A stretch of DNA of 64,000 nucleotides. Source: Rhodobacteraceae bacterium F11138. GTDB lineage: Bacteria > Pseudomonadota > Alphaproteobacteria > Rhodobacterales > Rhodobacteraceae. The translations under genes and the position numbers were made by a program. The stretch spans positions 1 through 64,000 of the forward strand of contig JAEKDP010000001.1 of assembly GCA_016521575.1 (NCBI GenBank), read 5' to 3'. The first letter of the stretch is position 1, and every line of letters starts with the position of its first letter. Shown here piece by piece: positions 1 through 18,753 of this stretch. The notes beneath the pieces were generated by a model. The model did not search any database. It was not told the origin of the DNA and was given only the letters and a program-made list of their open reading frames with translations.

Positions 1-1
1 C

Positions 2-1177
<1,176 letters not shown>

Positions 1178-1201
1178 GATGGCCTCCTTTAGTCAGTCGG
1201 G

Positions 1202-1254
1202 GGTCGGGCCGCAGCCCGACCTGCGGATATGGGCAGGGCGGGGTCGCCCCCGCC
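1202..1254 (-). other. Two hairpins in the fusA-tuf intergenic
   Basis: The 84-base gap between fusA and tuf holds two perfect GC-rich stems: 1202-1209 with 1214-1221 (loop CGCA), and 1237-1243 with 1248-1254 (loop TCGC). Neither is followed by a U-run on the minus strand, so they look more like processing or partial attenuation structures than a full terminator. They could set a different tuf dosage relative to fusA. Function is inferred. Confidence 0.45.
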
Positions 1255-1261
1255 ACGCCTT

Positions 1262-3385
1262 TTATGCGTATTTCGCCTGGATTTCGTCGCTGATATTCTG
1301 CGGCACCGGATCATAGTGATCGAACTGCATGGTGAACTGGGCACGACCCGAGCTCATCGAACGCAGCGTGTTGATGTAGCCGAACATGTTCGCCAGCGGC
1401 ACCATCGCATCGATTGCGATGGCGTTGCCGCGAGGTTCCTGTCCGGTCACCTGACCACGACGGCTGGTAAGATCGCCGATGATACCGCCGGTATATTCTT
1501 CCGGCGTGATCACTTCGACCTTCATGATCGGTTCCAGCAGCTTTGCGCCGGCTTTCCGCATGCCTTCGCGCATACACATGCGTGCCGCGATCTCGAAGGC
1601 CAGAACGCTGGAGTCCACATCGTGGAACTTGCCATCGATCAGCGCGACCTTGAAGTCGATCACCGGGAAGCCTGCCAGCGGGCCGCTGTCCATGACCGAC
1701 TTGATGCCTTTTTCCACGCCCGGAATATATTCCTTGGGAACGGCACCGCCAACGATCTTGGATTCGAAGGAATATCCTTCACCCGGCTCTGTCGGGGAAA
1801 TGACCAGTTTCACTTCGCCGAACTGACCCGAACCACCAGACTGTTTCTTGTGGGTATAGGTGTGCTCGACTTCGTGACCGATGGTCTCGCGATAGGCCAC
1901 CTGCGGCGCACCGATGTTGGCCTCGACCTTGAATTCGCGCTTCAGACGGTCGACCAGGATGTCCAGGTGAAGTTCGCCCATGCCCTTCATGATCGTCTGC
2001 CCCGACTCGAGGTCGGTTTCGACGCGGAACGAGGGGTCTTCGGCAGCCAGACGGCCCAAGCCCTGGGACATCTTTTCCTGGTCGGCCTTGGTCTTGGGCT
2101 CAACCGCGATTTCGATAACCGGATCCGGGAAGGTCATGGTTTCAAGCACCACCTGCTTCTGCGAATCACACAGCGTATCGCCAGTCGTGGTATCCTTCAG
2201 ACCTGCCAATGCGATGATGTCGCCTGCAAATGCCTCTTCGATCTCTTCGCGGTCGACAGCATGCATGATCATCATCCGGCCAACGCGCTCGCGCTTGCCT
2301 TTGGTCGAGTTGAAGATCTGATCGCCCTTGTTGATCTTGCCCGAATAGATCCGGGTAAAGGTCAGCGATCCCACAAACGGGTCGTTCATGATCTTGAACG
2401 CCAGGGCCGAAAACGGCTCATCGTCGGACGCCTTGCGCGGGATGTTGCGCTCTTCGGTTTCGTCGTCGGGCGAGAAACCCATCAGCGTCGGCACATCCAG
2501 CGGACCGGGCAGGAAATCCACCACGGCGTTCAGAAGCGGCTGCACGCCCTTGTTCTTGAACGCGGAACCGGCCAGCATCGGGAAGAAGCTCAGCGACAGC
2601 GTGCCCTTGCGGATCAGCTTGCGCAATGTCGCCTCGTCGGGCTCGTTGCCCTCGAGGTACTGCTCCATCGCGTCGTCGTCCATTTCGACGGCGATCTCGA
2701 TCATGTTGGCGCGCCATTCGTCGGCCAGATCTTTCAGTTCGTCGCGGATCGGACGGCGTTCCCAGGATGCACCCAGATCTTCACCGATCCAGACCCATTC
2801 TTCCATCTTGATCAGGTCGATCACACCTTCCAGCGTGTCCTCGGCACCGATCGGCAACGCGATCGGACAGGGCAGCCCGCCGGTGCGTTCCTTTACCATC
2901 TTCACACAATTGAAGAAGTCCGCGCCGATCTTGTCCATCTTGTTGACGAACACCAGGCGCGGCACCTTGTACCGGTCTGCCTGACGCCAGACGGTTTCGG
3001 TCTGCGGCTCGACGCCGGCATTGCCGTCCAGCAGCGCGACCGCGCCGTCCAGAACCGCCAGCGACCGCTCGACTTCGATCGTGAAGTCCACGTGACCGGG
3101 GGTGTCAATGATGTTGAACCGGGTCTTGGTGTCGGAGGTGCCTGCAGGCGTCGGGTCTTCCTGACGCTGCCAGAAGGTCGTGGTCGCCGCCGAGGTAATC
3201 GTGATACCGCGCTCGGCTTCCTGCTCCATCCAGTCCATGGTGGAGGCACCGTCGTGGGTTTCGCCGATCTTGTGGTTCTTGCCGGTATAGAACAGGATCC
3301 GCTCGGTCATCGTCGTCTTGCCCGCATCGATGTGGGCCATGATGCCGAAGTTGCGGTACCGTTCCAGGGGATATTCGCGTGACAT
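1262..3385 (-). CDS. fusA: Elongation factor G
   Basis: Translocation GTPase that moves mRNA and tRNAs through the ribosome and helps recycling. The 707-residue product matches bacterial EF-G length. The N-terminal GTPase domain has the P-loop AHIDAGKTT, then DTPGHVDF and NKMDK. Domains II to V follow to the C-terminus. The gene lies 20 bases after rpsG in the streptomycin-operon order rpsL-rpsG-fusA-tuf, so co-transcription from the promoter at about 4500 is expected. The canonical motifs make this EF-G rather than a tetracycline-resistance-like paralogue. Confidence 0.98.
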   Translation of the reverse strand: MSREYPLERYRNFGIMAHIDAGKTTMTERILFYTGKNHKIGETHDGASTMDWMEQEAERGITITSAATTTFWQRQEDPTPAGTSDTKTRFNIIDTPGHVDFTIEVERSLAVLDGAVALLDGNAGVEPQTETVWRQADRYKVPRLVFVNKMDKIGADFFNCVKMVKERTGGLPCPIALPIGAEDTLEGVIDLIKMEEWVWIGEDLGASWERRPIRDELKDLADEWRANMIEIAVEMDDDAMEQYLEGNEPDEATLRKLIRKGTLSLSFFPMLAGSAFKNKGVQPLLNAVVDFLPGPLDVPTLMGFSPDDETEERNIPRKASDDEPFSALAFKIMNDPFVGSLTFTRIYSGKINKGDQIFNSTKGKRERVGRMMIMHAVDREEIEEAFAGDIIALAGLKDTTTGDTLCDSQKQVVLETMTFPDPVIEIAVEPKTKADQEKMSQGLGRLAAEDPSFRVETDLESGQTIMKGMGELHLDILVDRLKREFKVEANIGAPQVAYRETIGHEVEHTYTHKKQSGGSGQFGEVKLVISPTEPGEGYSFESKIVGGAVPKEYIPGVEKGIKSVMDSGPLAGFPVIDFKVALIDGKFHDVDSSVLAFEIAARMCMREGMRKAGAKLLEPIMKVEVITPEEYTGGIIGDLTSRRGQVTGQEPRGNAIAIDAMVPLANMFGYINTLRSMSSGRAQFTMQFDHYDPVPQNISDEIQAKYA

Positions 3386-3405
3386 GTGTTTTGTCCTCTG
3401 CCGAT

Positions 3406-3888
<483 letters not shown>

Positions 3889-4260
3889 TTATTTGGGACG
3901 CTTGGCGCCGTATTTCGAACGACGTTGCTTACGGTCTTTGACACCCTGGGTATCCAGAACGCCGCGCAGGATATGATAGCGCACACCGGGAAGGTCTTTG
4001 ACACGGCCGCCGCGGATCAGGACAACCGAGTGTTCCTGAAGGTTGTGGCTTTCGCCGGGGATATAGGAGATCACCTCGAACCCGTTGGTCAGGCGCACCT
4101 TGGCAACCTTACGCATCGCCGAGTTCGGCTTTTTCGGCGTCGTGGTATAAACACGCGTGCAGACGCCGCGCTTTTGCGGGCACTCCTGCAGGTGCATGGA
4201 TTTCGAGCGTTTAACTTTCGGCTGCCGCGGCTTGCGGATCAGCTGTTGGATCGTTGGCAT
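3889..4260 (-). CDS. rpsL: 30S ribosomal protein S12
   Basis: Decoding-centre protein that controls translational accuracy. The product is 123 residues with the conserved [15 protein letters not shown] segment. Lys43 and Lys88, the positions where substitution classically gives streptomycin resistance, are both the wild-type lysine, so a streptomycin-sensitive S12 is predicted. It is the first gene of the str operon, preceded by a leader of about 220 bases and a consensus-like promoter near 4485-4513. Confidence 0.98.
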   Translation of the reverse strand: MPTIQQLIRKPRQPKVKRSKSMHLQECPQKRGVCTRVYTTTPKKPNSAMRKVAKVRLTNGFEVISYIPGESHNLQEHSVVLIRGGRVKDLPGVRYHILRGVLDTQGVKDRKQRRSKYGAKRPK

Positions 4261-4284
4261 TCCGGTTCTTTCCCCGTCTCATCA

Positions 4285-4312
4285 ACACATGTGTCTGCAC
4301 GCATGTGCGTGC
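4285..4312 (-). repeat. Adjacent palindromes in the rpsL leader
   Basis: ACACATGTGT (4285-4294) is a perfect 10-base palindrome. Two bases further, GCACGC-ATGT-GCGTGC (4297-4312) is a perfect 6-bp inverted repeat with a 4-base loop. Both fall inside the predicted 5' leader, 25-52 bases upstream of the rpsL start, so they could form RNA hairpins or bind a protein. No known family was matched. Confidence 0.4.
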
Positions 4313-4484
4313 GGTTCAAATTCGTGCAACTTACGCGTCCGCAAGCGCAAAAACCGCAAACGCTCCCATTCCGAGGTGAACGTCGCGGTGGGCATTCAGA
4401 GGATCGGAGCGTCAGGTGCCCGGATCTTGACCACTACAGTATGGATTCGACCTGCGGGGCGACCCCCACTGCCGAGATAGCGGG

Positions 4485-4513
4485 CGTATAGGGGGAGTCG
4501 CGGCCTGTGTCAA
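4485..4513 (-). promoter_or_regulatory. Sigma-70-type promoter of the rpsL-rpsG-fusA-tuf operon
   Basis: Read on the minus strand there is a perfect -35 box TTGACA (4508-4513), a 17-base spacer, and a -10 box TATACG (4485-4490). The transcription start would fall near 4478, giving a leader of about 218 bases before rpsL. Box quality and spacing make this the best housekeeping promoter seen in the window. Confidence 0.75.
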
Positions 4514-4744
4514 CAGCTTGCCGAACACTCGGCACGCCCCTGCGGCAGGCCATTTTTCCCGGCGGGTGCGGCGGACAGTTTGGCGGGTAGAGTTTCACAG
4601 GTTTGCCAGAATTGTCAAAGGCCGGCGGCGGCGCGCGGCATCCTGTGTCAGATCGCGCTGGCCGGGCGTGCCGCAGGCTTGCATCCTTCGCCCGGCGCTG
4701 CGACAGTCACCCAAGCGATCACCGGAAAGGCAGCACGGGGCAAC

Positions 4745-5557
4745 ATGCAAGTCATTGGTATTTGCCGGTTCTCCTATCCCGGACATGGCGGGTTTCAGGT
4801 TCAGCACGACAGTCTCGAAGAGCGGATCGCTTATCTCTATGCAGCCGACCGTCTGGAAGAACGATTTCGGTTCCTTGAAACATTTACCTTGCCGGGGCTT
4901 CGCGCCCAGTTCGATCCGGATTTCACCTTCCTGATCGTGATCGGCGACAGCCTGCCCGACCGGCATCGCCGACGCCTTGAGGCGCTGGTCGCCGATATTC
5001 CACAAGCGGTTATCCAGTCACACCCGCCGGGCCGGCACCGGGCGGTGATGCAATCCGCGATCAATTCGGTGCGCCACACTGGTTCCGAGCCTTGCCTGCA
5101 ATTCCGGCTGGACGATGATGACGCGGTGGCGTTTTCATATGTGCACAAACTGCGCCGCGCGGCCGCCGACGTCAGTGGCCTGCTGCGCGAGAACCGACAG
5201 ATCGCAATTGATTTCAACCAAGGCTACATCGCCCGTCCCGGCCCCGACGGCATCGCCGCAAAACCGATACAAAACCCCTATTGGACCGCTGGCCTGGCCC
5301 TGATGTTCCGCCCGGACGTGCCGATGAGCGTGATGAACTTCGGACATCATTCCGTGTTCAAGACCATGCCGACCGTGACCTTTACCGGCGAGGACATGAT
5401 GCTGCGCGGGCACAACGGCTTCAACGACTCGCGTCAGGGGGCACGGGCGAAACCGGTTGCGCTGACGCCTTTGGATAGAGATGGCGAGCTGCTGTTTCAG
5501 ATGACCTACGGCATCGACGCCGATCACGTCCGCCGCGTGTTCTCGGCCCCGCTCTGA
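4745..5557 (+). CDS. Putative rhamnosyltransferase-family glycosyltransferase
   Basis: Predicted cytoplasmic glycosyltransferase of the family annotated as putative rhamnosyl transferase (PF11316-like), acting on an unidentified polysaccharide or glycan acceptor. The 270-residue product begins MQVIGICRFSYPG and carries an acidic RLDDDDA motif at residues 121-127, the expected nucleotide-sugar/metal-binding DxD-type site, followed by a conserved F-x-GEDMMLRGHNG region. The ATG at 4745 was preferred over upstream in-frame codons because homologous N-termini start here. It is the only plus-strand gene in the first 19 kb, inserted between the str and rpo blocks, with no other polysaccharide gene beside it. 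Substrate unknown. Confidence 0.75.
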   Translation: MQVIGICRFSYPGHGGFQVQHDSLEERIAYLYAADRLEERFRFLETFTLPGLRAQFDPDFTFLIVIGDSLPDRHRRRLEALVADIPQAVIQSHPPGRHRAVMQSAINSVRHTGSEPCLQFRLDDDDAVAFSYVHKLRRAAADVSGLLRENRQIAIDFNQGYIARPGPDGIAAKPIQNPYWTAGLALMFRPDVPMSVMNFGHHSVFKTMPTVTFTGEDMMLRGHNGFNDSRQGARAKPVALTPLDRDGELLFQMTYGIDADHVRRVFSAPL

Positions 5558-5596
5558 CAGGCGCGCATCCCCAACCCGTGCGATGCTTCGGGAACG

Positions 5597-5626
5597 AAAA
5601 GCCCCCGCGCGAGACCGCGCGGGGGC
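5597..5626 (-). terminator. Rho-independent terminator after rpoC
   Basis: A perfect 11-bp stem GCCCCCGCGCG / CGCGCGGGGGC (5601-5611 with 5616-5626) has loop AGAC. On the minus strand it is followed directly by TTTTCGTT, giving a classical terminator about 30 bases past the rpoC stop codon. On the plus strand the stem is followed by AATAGG, so it is less convincing as a terminator for the converging glycosyltransferase. Confidence 0.85.
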
Positions 5627-5655
5627 AATAGGTCCGTTTCGCAAACGGCCCGGAG

Positions 5656-9897
<4,242 letters not shown>

Positions 9898-9946
9898 TTT
9901 GCGTCCTTACACATTGGGATGGGATGAGTTTGGGGCGAAGCCGCCC

Positions 9947-14080
<4,134 letters not shown>

Positions 14081-14263
14081 GTCAGGTGTCACCTTTGTCA
14101 ATTTCTCACCGGTCAAGGATGCCGCCGGGCCCCGGCACCTTGCCCATACGAGACAGCGCGTTCGGATCAATTCATGGCCGCCGTCCCGAATGGCAGCCTC
14201 CCGACCCTGTGAACCGCGCCTTGGAAAAAGCTTCTTACGCAAAGCCTTTGCCAAGACAGGTTC

Positions 14264-14293
14264 GGCTGGACCCGGATTTCTCCGGACCCAGCC
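14264..14293 (-). other. GAAA-tetraloop hairpin in the rplL-rpoB intergenic
   Basis: On the minus strand a 13-bp stem (two G-U wobbles) capped by a GAAA loop spans this position, between the rplL stop and the rpoB start in a 246-base gap. There is no following U-run. In Escherichia coli the equivalent gap holds an attenuator and an RNase III site. A processing or attenuation element here is an inference from position and structure. Confidence 0.55.
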
Positions 14294-14326
14294 AATTTCA
14301 AACGGCGGGTGTCCCCACCGACCGGC

Positions 14327-14701
14327 TTACGCCAGCTCGACTTCGGCGCCAGCTGCTTCCAGCTTGCCTTTGACTTCTTCGGCTTCCTCTTTCGAGACGC
14401 CTTCCTTGATCTTGCCGCCGGCTTCGACCAGGTCCTTGGCTTCTTTCAGGCCCAGACCGGTGATGCCGCGAACTTCCTTGATCACGTTGATTTTCGAAGC
14501 GCCGGCGTTCTTCAGAACGACGTCGAATTCGGTTTTTTCTTCCTCGGCTGCGCCACCGGCGTCAGCAGGACCGGCCATCATGACAGCGCCGCCAGCAGCG
14601 GGCTCGATGCCGTATTCGTCCTTGAGGATGGTTTTCAGTTCTTGTGCTTCAAGCAGGGTCAGACCAACGATCTCTTCTGCCAGTTTCTTCAGATCAGCCA
14701 T
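14327..14701 (-). CDS. rplL: 50S ribosomal protein L7/L12
   Basis: Acidic stalk protein, present as multiple dimers on L10, that recruits and stimulates the translational GTPases. The product is 124 residues. It has the N-terminal dimerisation helix [22 protein letters not shown], the Ala/Gly-rich hinge near residues 38-52, and the globular C-terminal domain ending [14 protein letters not shown]. It lies 75 bases after rplJ, the normal L10-L7/L12 pair. The strong hairpin downstream may lower expression of rpoBC relative to this gene. Confidence 0.97.
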   Translation of the reverse strand: MADLKKLAEEIVGLTLLEAQELKTILKDEYGIEPAAGGAVMMAGPADAGGAAEEEKTEFDVVLKNAGASKINVIKEVRGITGLGLKEAKDLVEAGGKIKEGVSKEEAEEVKGKLEAAGAEVELA

Positions 14702-14776
14702 TGTATCAGCTCTTTCCGTTTTTCAGTTCGTGTGTTCCAACGACGCGTGTTTTTCCACGTGCCGGACTTGCGTTGC

Positions 14777-15292
14777 TCAGGCGGCCGCCTTGTCCTCGAT
14801 GGTGGACAAGATGGACGCGATGTTGCTTGCAGGTGCGCCAATGGCCCCGGCGATGTTGCTTGCAGGTGCACCGAGCATGCCAGCGATGGTCGCGATAAGT
14901 TCTTCGCGCGACGGCATTTTCGATACGGCCTGAACACCGGCCCGGTCCAACGCGTTCTCACCCATTGCGCCGCCAAGAATCTCGAATTTCTTGTTTTCCT
15001 TGGCGAAGTCCTCGGCCACCTTGGCTGCTGCCACGGGGTCCTCGGAATAGGTCAGAACGGTCATGCCCGTCAGGAGCGATGTGATGGATTCACACGGCTT
15101 ACCCTCAAGGGCGATCTTGGCGAGCCTGTTCTTGGCAACACGCACAGACCCGCCCGCTTCGCGTGCACGCGCGCGCAGGTCCTGCATCTCAGCAACTGTC
15201 AGTCCGACGTAGTGGCTTACCACGACGACGCCAGAGCTTTCAAAGATCTGGCCGAGTTCCTCGACCACTTTCTCTTTCTGGGCTCTATCCAC
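14777..15292 (-). CDS. rplJ: 50S ribosomal protein L10
   Basis: Base of the ribosomal stalk; its C-terminal helix carries the L7/L12 dimers and its N-terminal domain binds 23S rRNA near L11. The product is 171 residues and starts at a GTG codon ([17 protein letters not shown]). The C-terminus holds two near-identical 11-residue units, [11 protein letters not shown] and [11 protein letters not shown] (141-162), where L7/L12 dimers dock in the family. The underlying DNA is a 33-base-period tandem repeat. In other bacteria L10 with L7/L12 represses its own leader; a 228-base structured gap upstream could serve that role. Confidence 0.97.
   Translation of the reverse strand: MDRAQKEKVVEELGQIFESSGVVVVSHYVGLTVAEMQDLRARAREAGGSVRVAKNRLAKIALEGKPCESITSLLTGMTVLTYSEDPVAAAKVAEDFAKENKKFEILGGAMGENALDRAGVQAVSKMPSREELIATIAGMLGAPASNIAGAIGAPASNIASILSTIEDKAAA
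14817..14869 (-). repeat. 33-bp-period tandem repeat inside rplJ
   Basis: The 20-base sequence gcgatgttgcttgcaggtgc occurs at 14817-14836 and again at 14850-14869, exactly 33 bases (11 codons) apart and in frame. The two copies encode the repeated GAPASNIA units of L10. The identity extends to codon choice, which suggests duplication or gene-conversion-like homogenisation rather than protein-level convergence. Confidence 0.85.
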
Positions 15293-15520
15293 AGTTTCAC
15301 TCCAAGTATGGGGGTTTCCCCCCGGCTCTCACTTCACCCCGGTCAGACCGGGGCATCGGGTCCAATTTCAGGGTCCCGAGCCAAAACCACCCGAAGGTGC
15401 AAAATGTCTCGCTTCCCATCTCAGGAAGGAATTATTCGGGGTGACCCCCGAACCCTCCGTCTCGGACAGAACAGGGCCGATCGTCTGGCCCTGCCATCTG
15501 GGGCCGAAGCCCCAAATCTC
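15293..15520 (-). other. Structured rplA-rplJ intergenic (possible L10 leader)
   Basis: This 228-base gap contains several perfect inverted repeats. Just after rplA is GGGGC-TTCG-GCCCC (15500-15513, minus-strand reading with a UUCG loop). Next come a 6-bp stem at 15473-15478/15487-15492 and a 7-bp stem at 15435-15441/15446-15452. A CCCCGGT/ACCGGGG stem lies nearer rplJ. None has a proper U-run. The density of structure fits a leader for autogenous control by L10-L7/L12, which is inferred from what is known in other bacteria. Confidence 0.4.
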
Positions 15521-16219
15521 TTACTCGCCGGTGGCGTTGGCGACATCGATGCTGACGCCAGGCCCCATGGTCGAGGTGATGAAAATCTTCTTCAGATAGG
15601 TGCCTTTGGCGCCTGCCGGCTTGGCCTTGGCGACCGCGCCGACAAAGGCACGGACGTTCTCGACCAGCTTGGCTTCGTCAAACGACGCCTTGCCGACACC
15701 GGCGTGAACGACACCGGCCTTTTCCGCCTTGAACTGCACTTCGCCGCCCTTGGCCGCGGTCACGGCCGCTGCGACATCCATGGTCACGGTGCCAACCTTG
15801 GGGTTCGGCATCAGGTTGCGCGGGCCCAGGACCTTGCCCAGACGGCCGACGACCGGCATCATGTCGGGCGTGGCGATGCAGCGATCGAATTCGATCTTGC
15901 CGCCCTGCACGATTTCCATCAGATCCTCGGCACCGACGATATCGGCACCTGCAGCCTGCGCTTCTTCGGCCTTGGGGCCACGGGCGAACACGGCAACGCG
16001 TACGGTCTTGCCGGTGCCATTGGGCAGGCCGACAACGCCGCGGACCATCTGGTCGGCGTGGCGCGGGTCGACGCCCAGGTTCATGGCCAGCTCGACGGTT
16101 TCGTCGAATTTCGCATTGGCGTTGCTCTTGACCAGAGCGACGGCATCCTCAACCGACAGGTTGTCCTTGCCAGCAAAGGCTTCGCGTGCGGCGCGGGTAC
16201 GTTTTCCAAGCTTTGCCAT
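15521..16219 (-). CDS. rplA: 50S ribosomal protein L1
   Basis: L1-stalk protein that binds 23S rRNA and helps eject deacylated tRNA from the E site. In many bacteria it also represses the rplKA mRNA. The product is 232 residues with the usual [15 protein letters not shown] start and the conserved [12 protein letters not shown] and [16 protein letters not shown] segments. It begins one base after the rplK stop, so the two are translationally linked. Confidence 0.98.
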   Translation of the reverse strand: MAKLGKRTRAAREAFAGKDNLSVEDAVALVKSNANAKFDETVELAMNLGVDPRHADQMVRGVVGLPNGTGKTVRVAVFARGPKAEEAQAAGADIVGAEDLMEIVQGGKIEFDRCIATPDMMPVVGRLGKVLGPRNLMPNPKVGTVTMDVAAAVTAAKGGEVQFKAEKAGVVHAGVGKASFDEAKLVENVRAFVGAVAKAKPAGAKGTYLKKIFITSTMGPGVSIDVANATGE

Positions 16220-16220
16220 C

Positions 16221-16646
16221 TTACTTTACCTCGATGCCCATGGAATTGGCAGCGCCAACAATGGTCTTCATCGCCGCTTCGATATCATTGGCGTTCAGAT
16301 CCTTCATCTTCGCTTCCGCGATTTCGCGCACCTGCTTGACGGTCACCGAACCCACGACTTCGCGCGACGGGGTCTTGGCACCGGACTTCAGCTTGGCGGC
16401 TTTCTTCAGGAAATACGACGCCGGGGGCGTCTTGATGTCCATCGTAAAGGACTTGTCCTGATAATAGGTAATCACGGTCGGGCACGGCGCGCCCGGCTCC
16501 AGATCTGCGGTCTTGGCATTGAACGCCTTGCAGAATTCCATGATGTTGATGCCGCGCTGACCCAGCGCCGGCCCCACTGGCGGGGACGGGTTTGCCTGCC
16601 CGGCGGGCACTTGCAGCTTCATGCTGCCAACGAGTTTCTTGGCCAT
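16221..16646 (-). CDS. rplK: 50S ribosomal protein L11
   Basis: GTPase-associated-centre protein, needed for stringent-response signalling and the target region of thiostrepton. The product is 141 residues, with the proline-rich [33 protein letters not shown]-terminal segment (split here only for description) and the C-terminal rRNA-binding domain ending [18 protein letters not shown]. It is preceded by AAGGAGAAGG and is tightly coupled to rplA. Confidence 0.98.
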   Translation of the reverse strand: MAKKLVGSMKLQVPAGQANPSPPVGPALGQRGINIMEFCKAFNAKTADLEPGAPCPTVITYYQDKSFTMDIKTPPASYFLKKAAKLKSGAKTPSREVVGSVTVKQVREIAEAKMKDLNANDIEAAMKTIVGAANSMGIEVK

Positions 16647-16712
16647 TGGCCTTCTCCTTTTCCAACACCGTCAGGGCGCGCCCTTCCGGCTTCTGTCGCT
16701 GTGGTCCGGGTC

Positions 16713-16762
16713 GGGCATCGCGATGCCCTCGCCTCCCACATCACAAGACGGCTTGCGCCGTC
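16713..16762 (-). other. Hairpins between nusG and rplK
   Basis: The 139-base gap holds GACGGC-GCAA-GCCGTC (16747-16762 on the minus strand, GNRA-type loop) soon after nusG, and a perfect 16-base palindrome GGGCATCGCGATGCCC (16713-16728) before rplK. Neither has a U-run. They may be processing sites or partial attenuators separating secE-nusG from rplKA. Function is inferred. Confidence 0.4.
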
Positions 16763-16785
16763 AGGCGGACATTGCCGCCACCCAG

Positions 16786-17319
16786 TCAGGTCTGTTTCGT
16801 GACCTGAGTGAATTCCAGTTCGACCGGGGTTTCGCGGCCGAAGATCGACACCGACACCTTCAGGCGCTGGTTGTCGTCGTCGACCTCCTCGATCATGCCG
16901 TCGAAATCCTCGAACGGGCCGTCGTTGACCTTGACCTTCTCACCCACCTCATAGTGGATCAGGGTACGCGGCGTTTCTTCGCCTTCCTGCACCCGGTTCA
17001 TGATCGCGTTCAGCTCGGCATCGCGCATCGGCATCGGGCGGCCCTGAGGCCCCAGAAACCCGGTGACGCGGTTGATCGAGTTGATCAGGTGATAACCCTG
17101 GTCCGACATCTCCATGTGTACCAAGACGTATCCCGGCATGAACCGGCGTTCGGCCGTCACCTTCTTGCCCCGGCGCACCTCGATCACCTCTTCGGTGGGC
17201 ACCAGAACCTCGTCGATCTCATCCTCCAGGCCGTGCTCGGCGGCCGAGGTACGGATTTGTTCGGCGATCTTTTTCTCGAAATTCGAGAGAACACTGACCG
17301 AGTACCACCGTTTCGCCAT
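16786..17319 (-). CDS. nusG: Transcription termination/antitermination protein NusG
   Basis: RNA polymerase processivity factor that couples transcription to Rho and to the ribosome. The product is 177 residues: the N-terminal NGN domain ([20 protein letters not shown], then the [11 protein letters not shown] strand) and a C-terminal KOW domain with [22 protein letters not shown]. It follows secE with a gap of 224 bases, a conserved bacterial pairing, and precedes rplK. No feature of the specialised paralogue RfaH or LoaP was seen. Confidence 0.97.
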   Translation of the reverse strand: MAKRWYSVSVLSNFEKKIAEQIRTSAAEHGLEDEIDEVLVPTEEVIEVRRGKKVTAERRFMPGYVLVHMEMSDQGYHLINSINRVTGFLGPQGRPMPMRDAELNAIMNRVQEGEETPRTLIHYEVGEKVKVNDGPFEDFDGMIEEVDDDNQRLKVSVSIFGRETPVELEFTQVTKQT

Positions 17320-17543
17320 GAACCTTGCCGTCCTTGTCCTGCCCGACCGCCATCACGCGTTTGTCGAAATCTTCCAATCTTTCAAGCGGCTGACCCGCCC
17401 ACCCTGGAACAAAAAGCGGCGCGCAACACGAATCGCCGCACGCCAATATCCAAAGTCTGGCGTCACCTAACCGCCAAATGCCTGTTGTGCAAGGCCCATC
17501 ACGTCAAATTGTGCCCGCCAGGCCGTGACCGTCACCGCAGCTG

Positions 17544-17741
17544 TCATCCAAACAGGTTGAGCACACCCTGCAGCCCGCTGCGGATCAGAATATCCACCAA
17601 CGCAAAGAACAATGCCGTCAGGGCCGCCATGATGAACACCATCACCGTGGTCAGGAACACTTCCCGCCGGGTCGGCCAGACGACTTTCGCGATCTCGCCG
17701 CGGACCTGCTGGATGAACTGGATCGGGTTGATGGTGGCCAT
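17544..17741 (-). CDS. secE: Preprotein translocase subunit SecE
   Basis: Essential small subunit of the SecYEG channel in the inner membrane. The short single-span form of 65 residues starts MATINPIQFIQQVRGEIAKV. It shows the amphipathic cytoplasmic helix with the diagnostic VVWPTRREV motif (residues 20-28), then one transmembrane helix (about 30-57). The start at 17741 was chosen by family length; an upstream extension in frame would run through the promoter and is rejected. It is transcribed from the TTGAAT/TAAATG promoter just upstream. Confidence 0.95.
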   Translation of the reverse strand: MATINPIQFIQQVRGEIAKVVWPTRREVFLTTVMVFIMAALTALFFALVDILIRSGLQGVLNLFG

Positions 17742-17772
17742 GCGCGCATTCTTTCTGCTTTCGGATGCACGG

Positions 17773-17801
17773 CATTTAGACGTAGCCGCGGGTGAATTCA
17801 A
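17773..17801 (-). promoter_or_regulatory. Predicted promoter of secE-nusG
   Basis: On the minus strand: -35 TTGAAT (17796-17801), 17-base spacer, -10 TAAATG (17773-17778). The expected start of transcription lies about 25 bases before the secE start codon. Five of six consensus bases match at -35 and four at -10, so the call is reasonable but unproven. Confidence 0.6.
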
Positions 17802-17935
17802 GCCCACAGCTCGCCGCAAAGCACGACCGGGCAGAACGCCAACCGCATCGGGCGCAGGCCGTACATATCGAACCCGGCTGGTCCGGGCCGGCACCTCAGC
17901 CGCGCGTTGGCCCCCCCCCGCGCAACGCTTGGGCG

Positions 17936-18748
17936 TCAGGGATTCGAATGCGGATGTCGTGCGGCGAAAAAGGCGTCGGTCGGCCCGTGACCATGCCCCA
18001 CGTTCAATCCGTCAGCAGCCACTATCGCGCGGCGCGTAAAGGTCTTGGCCGCCTGTGCGGCCTTGGTCAGATCGCCGCTCAGAGCCAATTGGGTTGCCAG
18101 GGCCGAAGACAATGTACAGCCCGTCCCGTGGGTGTTGACGGTCGCGACGCGCGGCGCGTCGATCCACAGATGACCGGCATCGGACAGCAACAGATCAGGG
18201 CTGTCCTGACCACCCAGATGCCCGCCTTTCAGAAACACCGTCCGCGGCCCCAATTCCAACAACGCCTGCGCCTGGGCTATCATCTCTGCCCGGCTGGTGG
18301 CCTCTGTTTGCTCCAGAAGATCGGCTGCCTCGGGCAGATTCGGGGTAATGACGGTCGCCAGCGGGACCAAGCGATCGCGCAAGGCCCCGACGGCGTCCCG
18401 CGCCAGAAGGCGGTCGCCGCCCTTGGCCACCATGACCGTGTCGACAACAATGGGGACGCTGTGCGCCCGCAGCGCCGACGCCACGACATCGGTGATCGTG
18501 GCCGTTCCCAACATGCCGATCTTGACCGCATCCACGGCGATATCGTCAAAAACCGCCCGAATCTGTTCGGCCACGAATTCCGGCGACACCATCTGCGCGG
18601 CCCGCACCCCCATGGTGTTTTGCACCGTCAGGCCAGTGATCGCGGCCATGGCATATCCGCCATTGGCTGAAATCGATTTGATATCGGCCTGAATGCCCGC
18701 CCCGCCGGACGGGTCCGAACCGGCTATTGAAAGGATATTGGGTATCAT
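17936..18748 (-). CDS. thiD: Hydroxymethylpyrimidine/phosphomethylpyrimidine kinase
   Basis: Phosphorylates HMP and then HMP-P to HMP-PP, the pyrimidine half of thiamine. The start at 18748 gives [24 protein letters not shown], the ribokinase-fold N-terminus with its SGGAG substrate loop. The C-terminal [14 protein letters not shown] anion-hole/catalytic motif is intact. Length is 270 residues. A TPP riboswitch and a helix that covers the ribosome-binding site lie directly upstream, so expression should fall when thiamine pyrophosphate is abundant. An in-frame ATG at 18760 is an alternative start, but the riboswitch architecture favours 18748. No other thi gene is in the window. Confidence 0.95.
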   Translation of the reverse strand: MIPNILSIAGSDPSGGAGIQADIKSISANGGYAMAAITGLTVQNTMGVRAAQMVSPEFVAEQIRAVFDDIAVDAVKIGMLGTATITDVVASALRAHSVPIVVDTVMVAKGGDRLLARDAVGALRDRLVPLATVITPNLPEAADLLEQTEATSRAEMIAQAQALLELGPRTVFLKGGHLGGQDSPDLLLSDAGHLWIDAPRVATVNTHGTGCTLSSALATQLALSGDLTKAAQAAKTFTRRAIVAADGLNVGHGHGPTDAFFAARHPHSNP

Positions 18749-18753
18749 CCGGG

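Larger units (their letters stand above)
4261..4744. other. Gene-free divergent region between rpsL and the glycosyltransferase
   Basis: This 484-base stretch has no credible gene. Its rpsL-proximal half is the transcribed leader of the str operon and carries two adjacent palindromes at 4285-4312. The str promoter lies at 4485-4513. The remaining 230 bases are GC-rich and precede the plus-strand glycosyltransferase; no clear promoter for that gene could be picked by eye. Confidence 0.6.

Noticed and set aside
1229-3382. A 717-codon open frame antisense to fusA
   Set aside because: Fully overlaps EF-G and reads as low-complexity His/Arg/Asp-rich sequence, a known artefact of GC-rich codon bias.
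14081-14254. 58-codon N-terminal extension of RpoB
   Set aside because: It runs through the intergenic region and is not part of the family N-terminus; [17 protein letters not shown] has the ribosome-binding site.
17911-17919. Run of nine C residues between thiD and secE as a phase-variable tract
   Set aside because: It lies in a non-coding gap, upstream of the secE promoter, and is not placed to switch any frame or promoter spacing; possibly a sequencing-sensitive site only.
17930-17960. TTCGAAT motif resembling a tRNA T-loop near secE
   Set aside because: It is the last codons of thiD and no cloverleaf could be drawn around it.
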